This document shows, one piece after another, positions 36,646-43,687 of a stretch of DNA of 64,000 bases. The DNA is from Spirochaeta isovalerica (GTDB taxonomy: Bacteria > Spirochaetota > Spirochaetia > DSM-2461), in assembly GCF_014207565.1 (NCBI RefSeq), contig NZ_JACHGJ010000001.1:310001-374000 (forward strand), written 5' to 3'. Under the pieces are notes generated by a model. That model searched no databases, was not told the DNA's origin, and was given only the letters and a program-made list of their open reading frames with translations. Position 1 is the first letter of the stretch; the number at the start of each line of letters is the position of its first letter. A program made the position numbers and the translations under genes.

Positions 36646-36712
36646 GTAATAATATACAAATATTTTTTTAATATTTTTAACAAAATGAAAGATGATGCAG
36701 GCAGGTTCTGAG

Positions 36713-37240
36713 ATGAAAGGGTATATTCATAATTATACTGGAGCGGGTAAAGGTAAAACGACATCTGCTTTGGGGTTGGCTTTAAGGGCACTGGGAACAG
36801 GAAAAAAAGTCTGTATAATCCAGTTTTTTAAAAACGGTGATTTCAGCGAGATTAAAGCTTTGAGGCAATTGAAAACCATTTACAAAGAAAATCTTTTTTT
36901 TACACAGGCAGGCGCTGAAAGAGAGCTGTTTGCCGACATTACAGCTCAGGATCGTATTGCCGCGCGACATGGAGAGGAACAGTTTTTCCATTTGCTGGAG
37001 ACGGGCGGATTCGATTTGTTTGTTCTGGATGAAATAAATACCGCCTCACATTACGGATTGATCGATCCTGTAAAATTTCTGAAAAATATTGAAAAATCCG
37101 AAAAGCCCAGCGAAATCGTGATGACCGGGCGTTATGCGCCTCTATGTTTTCTGGATGCGGCCGATCTCGTCACGGAGATGAAAAAAAAGAAACACTATGC
37201 AGAGAAAGGTGTCATGGCCAGAGAGGGTATTGAGTTCTAA
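36713..37240 (+). CDS. Cob(I)yrinic acid a,c-diamide adenosyltransferase (CobA/BtuR type)
   Basis: The 175-residue protein has the P-loop YTGAGKGKTTSALG near residue 7, VCIIQFFKNG and LFVLDEINTAS (about residue 103), as in CobA/CobO/BtuR, which adenosylate cob(I)alamin. This fits a B12-using cell with MetH in the same window. ATG 36713 is preferred, with AGG about seven bases upstream. An earlier ATG at 36692 adds seven residues. It diverges from marR and may be under its control. Confidence 0.88.
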   Translation: MKGYIHNYTGAGKGKTTSALGLALRALGTGKKVCIIQFFKNGDFSEIKALRQLKTIYKENLFFTQAGAERELFADITAQDRIAARHGEEQFFHLLETGGFDLFVLDEINTASHYGLIDPVKFLKNIEKSEKPSEIVMTGRYAPLCFLDAADLVTEMKKKKHYAEKGVMAREGIEF

Positions 37241-37244
37241 ATAA

Positions 37245-37277
37245 GGTATAAAATACCGATAAGCGGTAAAATTTGCC
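37245..37277 (+). promoter_or_regulatory. Two palindromes spaced two helical turns apart: candidate sigma-54 enhancer sites
   Basis: GGTATAAAATACC (37245-37257) is a perfect palindrome around its centre base, and GGTAAAATTTGCC (37265-37277) is a near-copy with one mismatch. Their centres, 37251 and 37271, are exactly 20 bp apart and about 107 and 87 bases upstream of the predicted sigma-54 start. This is the usual place for activator hexamer sites. Confidence 0.5.
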
Positions 37278-37331
37278 AGGTTAAGAGACTTTTTCTGTTC
37301 TGTTCTTCTATAAATTCGGCTTTTTAAAATA

Positions 37332-37347
37332 TGGCACAGTACTTGCA
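37332..37347 (+). promoter_or_regulatory. Sigma-54 (RpoN) promoter
   Basis: TGGCAC (37332-37337), five bases, TTGCA (37343-37347). The invariant GG (37333-37334) and GC (37345-37346) are separated by exactly ten bases, as required for the -24/-12 element. The predicted start of transcription is near 37358, about 29 bases before the small membrane-protein gene. Confidence 0.75.
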
Positions 37348-37386
37348 TTATTTCTCATGAAAAACAAAATAATTGGGAGTTTAAAT

Positions 37387-37656
37387 ATGTTAGAACTGTT
37401 TATTGTAGCTGGAGCTGTTTTTTTCGGAGGAATATACCTGTTCAAATTCCTGTTTTTTTTACTGGGACTCTTGCTTTCCGGTGTGGGATTTGCCATAAAA
37501 GCCCTTATCACAATTGTACTGGGAATTGTCTTTTTTCCTGTGATTATGGTTCTCGCAGGCGGACTTCTATCAGGTGGTCTCGTCGTTTTTATTCTGGCAG
37601 GAGCTCTCATAAGCGCACTTAGCCGTAAGAATGCCAGACAGAGCGCATACTACTGA
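37387..37656 (+). CDS. Small membrane protein, PspG-like, behind a sigma-54 promoter
   Basis: The 89-residue product is almost entirely hydrophobic, with two to three membrane segments (about residues 4-30, 35-55 and 57-78) and a short basic tail SRKNARQSAYY. Its N-terminus MLELFIVAGAVFF resembles E. coli PspG, a small phage-shock membrane protein also transcribed by sigma-54. The resemblance is by eye and short, so function stays tentative. GGGAG at 37375-37379 selects ATG 37387. Its stop overlaps the converging TrmB-type gene by seven bases. Confidence 0.7.
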   Translation: MLELFIVAGAVFFGGIYLFKFLFFLLGLLLSGVGFAIKALITIVLGIVFFPVIMVLAGGLLSGGLVVFILAGALISALSRKNARQSAYY

Positions 37657-38426
37657 TTTTCCTGAAGAGTTCCCAGGAGAATATCCTTTTCTATAAGGTC
37701 CTTACGGTATTTTTCACGGAGCTTGAGTAGATAGATGTCCTGATGTATATGTTCCGAGACGATGGAGACCATTAGCGGATTATCCGTATATGTTCCGATT
37801 ACCTCTCCATCGTTAATGGAACTGCCTATGAGCGAAGTCTGACGATCTACAACCATCATCATGCGCACTTCTTCCGATTCACTGGGTCTTATGGAATTGT
37901 AATAGTATTCAATCGGAAGTTTCCCGGGATTCAGGTCGGCAAAGGAGAAAACGATTATACGGACCCCTTTTTTCTCAAGGGTTTCAAATTCCTTTGAGAA
38001 GAGATTTAAATCCATGCAAATGTTTATATATACTTCTTTTTCTGCAGAGAGAAGAAGCTGTTTAGCCTTATCAAGAAAATTATCGATTCCCCGGATATTC
38101 AGATAGTATGTCTTATCCTCATCCTTGTTCAATTCTGAAAGTTTGTTCTTTAAAAAATCAGCAGAATTGCTGAATGTCTTCTTCAGGTTCTCAAAAAGTA
38201 GACCCGGTTCTTCGGCTTTATATGTTTTTGATTCAGCCTGCAGAAGATAGACGATAGCTCTGCTATAGAGGTTTTCAAGAGCGGAATAGACGGAGGAACG
38301 GGAAATATTCAGATCTTTGGCAATCTGAGAACCGTTTCTGGCACCTTTCTGCACAAGATTCAGATAGACTGAAGCTTCTGTCCGTGTAAAACCGAATTTT
38401 TCTAAGGACTTGATTATTTCGCTCAT
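37650..38426 (-). CDS. TrmB-type transcriptional regulator
   Basis: The 258-residue protein has an N-terminal TrmB winged helix (about residues 1-75; FGFTRTEASVYLNLVQKGARNG, ISRSSVYSALENL), a short coiled coil and a C-terminal phospholipase-D-like ligand domain (about 100-245). TrmB regulators commonly sense sugars. GGAGA lies five bases before ATG 38426. The promoter just upstream is near consensus and has a palindrome between its -35 and -10, which suggests autorepression. The effector is unknown. Confidence 0.85.
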   Translation of the reverse strand: MSEIIKSLEKFGFTRTEASVYLNLVQKGARNGSQIAKDLNISRSSVYSALENLYSRAIVYLLQAESKTYKAEEPGLLFENLKKTFSNSADFLKNKLSELNKDEDKTYYLNIRGIDNFLDKAKQLLLSAEKEVYINICMDLNLFSKEFETLEKKGVRIIVFSFADLNPGKLPIEYYYNSIRPSESEEVRMMMVVDRQTSLIGSSINDGEVIGTYTDNPLMVSIVSEHIHQDIYLLKLREKYRKDLIEKDILLGTLQENQ

Positions 38427-38445
38427 ACTTTCTCCGTGGTATCCT

Positions 38446-38474
38446 AATCTAGAACAGACCATAAGGTCTGTCAA
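38446..38474 (-). promoter_or_regulatory. Promoter of the TrmB-type regulator with operator palindrome in the spacer
   Basis: On the minus strand TTGACA (38469-38474), a 17-base spacer and TAGATT (38446-38451). ACAGACC (38454-38460) and GGTCTGT (38465-38471) form a perfect inverted repeat with a four-base spacer, lying between the two boxes and overlapping the -35. Binding there would block RNA polymerase. Confidence 0.7.
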
Positions 38475-38596
38475 GAAGCGAGATCGTTTAATTATTGACA
38501 GTGAAGGACTTGGTTTTATTTTCAAATATCTCTGTGAACTATCTTCGTGATCGATTTCGTACAAATAGACACAGCTATTCCCGAGGACTTTCCCGG

Positions 38597-38625
38597 TATG
38601 CATGTGACAGGAATCTCAGTATAAT
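38597..38625 (+). promoter_or_regulatory. Promoter -10 abutting the lipoprotein hydrolase start
   Basis: A perfect TATAAT (38620-38625) ends six bases before ATG 38632, so the first transcribed base would be the A of the start codon. The -35 at 38597 (TATGCA) is weak. No Shine-Dalgarno sequence is present. Confidence 0.5.
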
Positions 38626-38631
38626 ATAACC

Positions 38632-39348
38632 ATGAAAAAAGCCATTATTCCTATTCTCATTTTTGTTCTTTTTACATCCTGTTCCTATCAGGCCCTGACT
38701 GATGGTTATGTTATGCCTGAAAAAACAACTGTCGAGGAGATCGATGGTGTCTTTCGGGTCATGCCGCAGTGTTACGATATGGATGAAGCTATGGTTTTCT
38801 ATCCGGGAGGCCTGGTCGATCCGGAAGCCTATATCCCCCTGGCAGCTGAAATGGCCCATACATTGAAAATGGTTGTGTTTATTCAGAAAATGCCTCTGGA
38901 TCTGGCTGTACTGGGAAGTAACAGAGTAGAAGCCATTCTGGAAAAATATTCCTATATAAAAAACTGGTATTTTTCGGGACATTCTCTGGGAGGTGCAATG
39001 GCTGCATCCTGGATTTATGATAATCCAGATAAGTTTAAGGCTTTGATACTTTTGGGCGCTTATCCCATTGAAAAGAAACCGCTTAACCAGTCGGGAATCA
39101 AAGTTTTATCCATCAGGGGATCAAAAGACGGCCTGGTCAGTTCCGAAGAATTGACTGAGAGCAGAGAAAATTTACCTTCAGACAGTCGTTTTATAGAGAT
39201 AAAAGGCGGCAATCATGCTCAGTTCGGAGTATATGGAAAACAGAAAAAAGATAATGATGCCGATATTTCTCCGGAAGAACAAAGAAGAGAAGTTATTGTT
39301 GAAATTCAAACTTTTCTAGACGAAATCAATCCCCGAAGAGTTTATTGA
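38632..39348 (+). CDS. Alpha/beta-hydrolase lipoprotein
   Basis: The 238-residue product has a lipoprotein signal (lipobox FTSC, Cys17) and an alpha/beta-hydrolase fold: nucleophile elbow GHSLGG near residue 116, acid region GSKDGLVS near residue 162 and histidine in KGGNHAQFGVYG near 189. It should be an exported esterase or dienelactone-hydrolase-like enzyme; substrate unknown. The start lacks an SD, and a TATAAT lies at leaderless distance. Its 3' end overlaps the converging Cys-rich gene by 23 bases. Confidence 0.82.
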   Translation: MKKAIIPILIFVLFTSCSYQALTDGYVMPEKTTVEEIDGVFRVMPQCYDMDEAMVFYPGGLVDPEAYIPLAAEMAHTLKMVVFIQKMPLDLAVLGSNRVEAILEKYSYIKNWYFSGHSLGGAMAASWIYDNPDKFKALILLGAYPIEKKPLNQSGIKVLSIRGSKDGLVSSEELTESRENLPSDSRFIEIKGGNHAQFGVYGKQKKDNDADISPEEQRREVIVEIQTFLDEINPRRVY

Positions 39349-39598
39349 AAGCATCGACGGCAGTCTTATTTTCCTTTTCCTCTTTCGATTGTCTGCCCAG
39401 ACGGAAAAAATCGCAGTAATTGGATCTGTCCTTATCTCTTACGGCATCGGGAATAGATTCCCTGCAATCCCAGTGACTTCCTTCAGAGTAAAACTCGCAG
39501 TTGTAACAGATTTTCAGATCCTTTCCGCATTCGGGACACTCCGATGACCTGTAAACCGGCGGCACTATTTCTGTACCGCAAAAATAACAGTTAGCCAT
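39326..39598 (-). CDS. Small Cys-rich zinc-binding protein
   Basis: The 90-residue protein has CYFCG at residue 4, CPECGK near 21, CYNCEFY near 31, a later Cys in HWDCRES and YCDFF near 61. It is likely a double zinc ribbon. I know no function; similar short proteins occur in spirochaetes. The tail is charged (RQSKEEKENK). ATG 39598 has no close SD, but a promoter -10 ends six bases upstream, so translation may be leaderless. Confidence 0.75.
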   Translation of the reverse strand: MANCYFCGTEIVPPVYRSSECPECGKDLKICYNCEFYSEGSHWDCRESIPDAVRDKDRSNYCDFFRLGRQSKEEKENKTAVDAFNKLFGD

Positions 39599-39604
39599 GG
39601 GAGA

Positions 39605-39633
39605 ATACTACCCCCATATCTTCTTCTTGTCCA
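39605..39633 (-). promoter_or_regulatory. Promoter abutting the Cys-rich protein start
   Basis: On the minus strand TGGACA (39628-39633), a 17-base spacer and TAGTAT (39605-39610), with six bases to ATG 39598. The geometry predicts transcription starting at the A of the start codon. Confidence 0.6.
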
Positions 39634-39725
39634 CCGAGGCTATTTGTTGAATAATTCAATTTCATATTGGAAAGATGGGGTCAAACAGTTTAAGATAAAA
39701 AAAAATAATAATGAGGTATGAAAAA

Positions 39726-40634
39726 ATGAAGCCAGTTCTGGTAGTCATGGCCGCCGGTATGGGAAGCCGTTACGGCGGAATAAAGCAGATTGAACCTGTC
39801 GGCCCGAATGGAGAAGCCATAATTGATTACTCCATATACGATGCTGTACGATCGGGGTTTTCCGAGGTCGTGTTCATAATCCGTAAAGCCATAGAAGAAG
39901 ATTTTAAAAAATATATAGGAAGCCGTTTTGCTGATAAAATAAAGGTCACATACTGTTTCCAGCAATTGGATTCTCAGCTCCCCGATGGATTTGTGATACC
40001 GGAAGGACGTGAAAAACCTTGGGGTACGGGTCAGGCGGTACTTTGCGCGAGAGATGTTGTGAATGCTCCTTTTGTCGTTATTAACGCCGATGACTTTTAC
40101 GGTTCCGATGCTTTTGCTAAAACAGCTGAGTATCTCAGGGAAATTCCTTCGGACTCTATGGAATTCGCCATGGCCGGCTATCCCATAGTCAACACCTTAT
40201 CTGACTACGGTTCCGTGTCCAGAGGAATTTGCGCAGTCGATGAAAACCTGTTTCTCTCTTCGATTGAAGAACATGTGAAAATCAGTCGCGAAGGTAACCG
40301 AATTGTTAGTCGCCAGCCGGGAGAACCCGAACTGGAATTGACCGGTAGCGAAACCGTGTCCATGAATTTCTGGTGCCTAACACCAAAAGTCTTCGATTAC
40401 CTCGATACATATTTTAAGGATTTTCTGAAAGAAAAAGGACGGGAACTCAAGTCCGAAATCTATCTGCCCATAGTTCTGGGAGATATGTCTGATAAAGGGG
40501 ACTGTTCAGTAAAAGTCATTAAAACAGAATCGGACTGGTTCGGTGTCACCTACAAGGAAGACAAACCTCTGGTAGTAGAAAGCATCTCCGGACTTATCAA
40601 GTCGGGTGTGTATCCTTCTCCTCTCTGGAAATAA
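39726..40634 (+). CDS. Nucleotidyltransferase (sugar-nucleotide pyrophosphorylase-like)
   Basis: The 302-residue protein starts MKPVLVVMAAGMGSRYGG, the glycine-rich NTP-binding loop of GlmU/RmlA-type nucleotidyltransferases. It has NADDFYGSDAF near residue 118 (metal-binding Asp pair), WGTGQAVL near residue 97 and a C-terminal DWFGVTYKEDKP. The sugar or alcohol-phosphate acceptor cannot be read from sequence. GAGGT at 39715-39719 selects ATG 39726 over one five codons upstream. The gene stands alone. Confidence 0.8.
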   Translation: MKPVLVVMAAGMGSRYGGIKQIEPVGPNGEAIIDYSIYDAVRSGFSEVVFIIRKAIEEDFKKYIGSRFADKIKVTYCFQQLDSQLPDGFVIPEGREKPWGTGQAVLCARDVVNAPFVVINADDFYGSDAFAKTAEYLREIPSDSMEFAMAGYPIVNTLSDYGSVSRGICAVDENLFLSSIEEHVKISREGNRIVSRQPGEPELELTGSETVSMNFWCLTPKVFDYLDTYFKDFLKEKGRELKSEIYLPIVLGDMSDKGDCSVKVIKTESDWFGVTYKEDKPLVVESISGLIKSGVYPSPLWK

Positions 40635-40639
40635 ATGAT

Positions 40640-40903
40640 TCAGAGATTCAGGTCTGCTTCTATCTCTTTAAGGTCTTCTATGGAAAAACCCGTGGAATCG
40701 GAAATGACTTGGTAATCGACGCCGGCCTGAATCAGCTTCCCGGTAGCCAATGTAAACTGTTTATCAAAATTTTCCTTCTCAAGGGCTATTCCACGGGATA
40801 TGCCCTTTTTTATACCCATCTCAAGCCCTTTATTTATGCCTTCCTGATATATCTCGTTGAGATAGCGGTCCAGTTCGGGATCCTGACCTTTGTTAAAATT
40901 CAT
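40640..40903 (-). CDS. Orphan Rpn-type C-terminal tail protein (RpnS-like)
   Basis: The 87-residue protein consists of a Gly/Lys repeat segment (YQEGINKGLEMGIKKGISRG, about 18-37) followed by a small helical domain (LIQAGVDYQVISDSTGFSIE). Both are typical of the C-terminus of Rpn/PD-(D/E)XK transposase-family proteins. The nuclease domain is absent: nothing upstream encodes it. GGAG six bases before ATG 40903 shows it is a genuine small gene rather than an accidental fragment. In Rpn systems the short C-terminal product is reported to inhibit the full-length nuclease. Here the partner is missing or elsewhere. Confidence 0.7.
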   Translation of the reverse strand: MNFNKGQDPELDRYLNEIYQEGINKGLEMGIKKGISRGIALEKENFDKQFTLATGKLIQAGVDYQVISDSTGFSIEDLKEIEADLNL

Positions 40904-40969
40904 GGTGACTCCTCTGTAACACGCTTTCCGGTGCCTGAATACCTTTAGTATAGACTGTATTGCTTTTAC

Positions 40970-40998
40970 TGGAAATAGGCAGTGAGAAAAGGTATGAT
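40970..40998 (+). promoter_or_regulatory. Promoter abutting the FapA-like start
   Basis: TGGAAA (40970-40975), 17 bases, TATGAT (40993-40998); ATG 41005 is seven bases after the -10. There is no SD at normal distance. This is a leaderless candidate, though the -35 is only a partial match. Confidence 0.45.
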
Positions 40999-41004
40999 GG
41001 TGGC

Positions 41005-42666
41005 ATGGAGACACATGATCATCAGAATGACGGTAAATTTGATCTTTTCTATAAGGACGGGTACGCTCATCTCGTCGTATATCCTCCCGGAGAAAAGGGC
41101 CTTCCGGTATATCCTGAAGAAGTCAGAAGCAGAATGAAGCTTCTGGGTATACCCAGAGTCAGAATCCAGACTTTAATTGAAATCATCGAAACGGGGGCAT
41201 CTCTTCCCGTCAGACTGGTTGAATGGCCTGAGGGAGTTCTTTTGTCTTCGCAGCTGACGATTACCGTCTCTGATGATTCCATGGAGGCTGAAGCTGTCAT
41301 CTCGGCACCCAAACCCGGCGGAGGGGAGTTGTCTGTCCGTGATGTATTTCACGAACTGGATAAAAGGGGTATTTGCAGCGGTATAGACGAACGGATGATC
41401 AATCGCGTTCTTTCCGAAAGAATGTACGGAACCCCCTTTCTAATAGCAACAGGAAAACAACCTGTGTCCGGAAGAGAATCTATAATCGAGTTCAACTTTG
41501 AGACGGAAAGACATAAACCTTTTCAGGAACTTCAGTACGGGAGGATCAATCTCAAAGAACTCAACTTCATTCAGAATTGTCAGGTCGGCGATATCCTTGC
41601 CGAATTAAAACCTGCCGTACCAGCTGAAAACGGTTTTGATATCTTCGGAAAACGTTATGAAGCGGAAACCCAAGGTGAGCCGGCTCAGTTGAGATGCGGT
41701 AGAAACGCTAGAATCGAAGCCAACCGGATTATTGCCGAAATAAAAGGCAATGTCATACTCAATAAGGGTATTGTTGAAGTAGAGGAACTTGTAACAGTAG
41801 AAAATATCGATTATGAAACCGGTAATATCGATTTTGACGGCTCGGTAGAAGTCAAAGGGACTATTGCCGACGGTTTTACTCTGAAGGCAACAGGGGATAT
41901 CCAGATCGGTAAAGCAATAGGGCGGTCCTTTGTCGATGCAGGCCGTTCCGTCATACTCAAGGCCGGTGTAAACGGGGATAAAGAAGGGAAAATCCATTGC
42001 GGAGGTAATCTTCTTTCCCGTTATATCGAAAGCTGTTCCGTCAGCAGCGAAGGTGATATTTTTGTTGAAGAAGTCGTGATGAACAGTCAGCTCGATACTC
42101 CCGGAAGCCTGATTCTCACGGGAAACCGCGCAGAATTGATCGGAGGACTGGCCATTGTCGGGAAAAAAATTCTTTGCAGAAAAATCGGGAATCTCTATGA
42201 TGCGAAAACTATTCTCATTCTCGGAATCGAGCCGAAGCTGATAGAAAATTTTCAGTTGCTGAAAAAAGCTCTTGAGAATAGCAGAGAGAGACTGGATAAG
42301 CTCGATGAACAGAGAATCCAGTTGAAAACAGTCAAGCCGGCTGACAGGGAAGGTGCGGTAAAAATCCTTAAAGCTCTGGATCAGATTGAAGCGGACACAC
42401 AAAAAGTCGCATCAGATATTTCCGCGAGAGCAAAAGAGCTTCAGATCTTACGGGAGAGGATTCAGCCCGATCCCAAAAGTTATATCCTGGCAGAAGACAG
42501 GGTATACAGCGGAACCCGTATCTCATTCGGTCTCCAGGATCATCCCGTACCGGATAAGGGAATTTCATCATCGGTAATCTACAGAAAAGGCAGAGACATT
42601 CTGGAGGTCGGTTACAATCGCGCCAGACCGGAATTGCCCGAGGAACTGGAACAACATGATAAATAA
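41005..42666 (+). CDS. FapA family / DUF342 protein
   Basis: The 553-residue protein has the DUF342 layout. An N-terminal region includes LRCGRNARIEANRIIAEIKG-like repeats near residue 230, then a parallel beta-helix (about 240-400; VEVKGTIADGFTLKATGDI, GGNLLSRYIESCSVSSEGDIFVEE). A coiled coil (about 410-480) and a short C-terminal domain follow. Homologues (FapA, also called flagellar assembly protein A) are common in spirochaetes and vibrios; the mechanism is unknown. Its end overlaps mnmH by 11 bases, so the two are co-expressed. Confidence 0.85.
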   Translation: METHDHQNDGKFDLFYKDGYAHLVVYPPGEKGLPVYPEEVRSRMKLLGIPRVRIQTLIEIIETGASLPVRLVEWPEGVLLSSQLTITVSDDSMEAEAVISAPKPGGGELSVRDVFHELDKRGICSGIDERMINRVLSERMYGTPFLIATGKQPVSGRESIIEFNFETERHKPFQELQYGRINLKELNFIQNCQVGDILAELKPAVPAENGFDIFGKRYEAETQGEPAQLRCGRNARIEANRIIAEIKGNVILNKGIVEVEELVTVENIDYETGNIDFDGSVEVKGTIADGFTLKATGDIQIGKAIGRSFVDAGRSVILKAGVNGDKEGKIHCGGNLLSRYIESCSVSSEGDIFVEEVVMNSQLDTPGSLILTGNRAELIGGLAIVGKKILCRKIGNLYDAKTILILGIEPKLIENFQLLKKALENSRERLDKLDEQRIQLKTVKPADREGAVKILKALDQIEADTQKVASDISARAKELQILRERIQPDPKSYILAEDRVYSGTRISFGLQDHPVPDKGISSSVIYRKGRDILEVGYNRARPELPEELEQHDK

Positions 42667-43687
42667 TACAGATCTGGAAACCATTCTCCATTTGCGCAGT
42701 AATATTCCACTGATCGATGTCAGATCCCCTTGTGAATTTGAAAAAGGTCATATACCGGGAAGCCTAAATATTCCTCTCTTTACCAATGAGGAAAGAGCGG
42801 AGATAGGGACTCTATATAAAGAAGAAGGTCAGGAAAAAGCAATCGAACTGGGAGAAACCTATGCCATTCCCAGGATTGACTGGTATCTGTCCCGGGTGAA
42901 AGAAGCAAGTTCATCGGATCATGTTGCTCTATATTGTTATCGCGGGGGGATGCGGAGCGGACGTTTCAGCGAACTACTCGACAGCAGAGGATGGAATGTA
43001 TCGAGATTGACGGGCGGATACAAAAGCTATCGACGCAAAGCGAAAGAGCGGTTCGCGGAAGATCTGCCACTACTCATACTCGGTGGGAAAACCGGATCCG
43101 GGAAAACTGAAGTTCTGATCGAACTGAGAAAAAAGGGTGAAGCAGTCATAGATCTGGAGGGATTGGCGAGCCATAGAGGTTCAGCTTTCGGCAATATCGG
43201 ACTGGATGAACAGCCTACTACAGAACAATTTGAGAATAATCTCTATGAGAAGATTCTCGAAATCGGAGATCGAAAGCCCCTATGGCTGGAAGATGAAAGC
43301 GCCGGAATCGGTCGGATATTTCTTCCCGATGATTTATTTGCGACAATGCGCCGTTCTCCGATGGTCGTACTGGATATTCCTTCAGATATACGTGTTGAAA
43401 GACTCTGCAGGGAGTACACTCAATGGGGGAAAGAGCCTCTATTGGATGCCGTTACCCGTATTACCAGGCGTCTTGGTGGAGACAGGGCAGCAAAAGCGAT
43501 TGATGCTATTGAAAAAGATAACCTCAGCGCCGCGGCATCAATCGTCCTCGGTTATTATGATAAATGTTATGACTACGGAATGAATAAAGACGGTCAGAGA
43601 ATCTGCGGATCAATAAAGCTTGAGACAGGGAATCCTTCAGAAGCAGCAGAAGAACTGCTGAAACTCAAAGATTCCCTTTTCCCTTAG
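42656..43687 (+). CDS. mnmH: tRNA 2-selenouridine synthase
   Basis: MnmH (SelU/YbbB) replaces sulfur by selenium at the wobble uridine of tRNAs, using selenophosphate. The 343-residue protein has a rhodanese domain (about 1-125; VRSPCEFEKGHIPGS, catalytic Cys in ALYCYRGGMRSG near residue 94). A P-loop domain follows (GGKTGSGKTEVL near residue 142) with SHRGSAFG near 172, all diagnostic. It overlaps the FapA-like gene by 11 bases and the converging UPF0210 gene by four. selD is not in the window but is implied. Confidence 0.93.
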   Translation: MINNTDLETILHLRSNIPLIDVRSPCEFEKGHIPGSLNIPLFTNEERAEIGTLYKEEGQEKAIELGETYAIPRIDWYLSRVKEASSSDHVALYCYRGGMRSGRFSELLDSRGWNVSRLTGGYKSYRRKAKERFAEDLPLLILGGKTGSGKTEVLIELRKKGEAVIDLEGLASHRGSAFGNIGLDEQPTTEQFENNLYEKILEIGDRKPLWLEDESAGIGRIFLPDDLFATMRRSPMVVLDIPSDIRVERLCREYTQWGKEPLLDAVTRITRRLGGDRAAKAIDAIEKDNLSAAASIVLGYYDKCYDYGMNKDGQRICGSIKLETGNPSEAAEELLKLKDSLFP

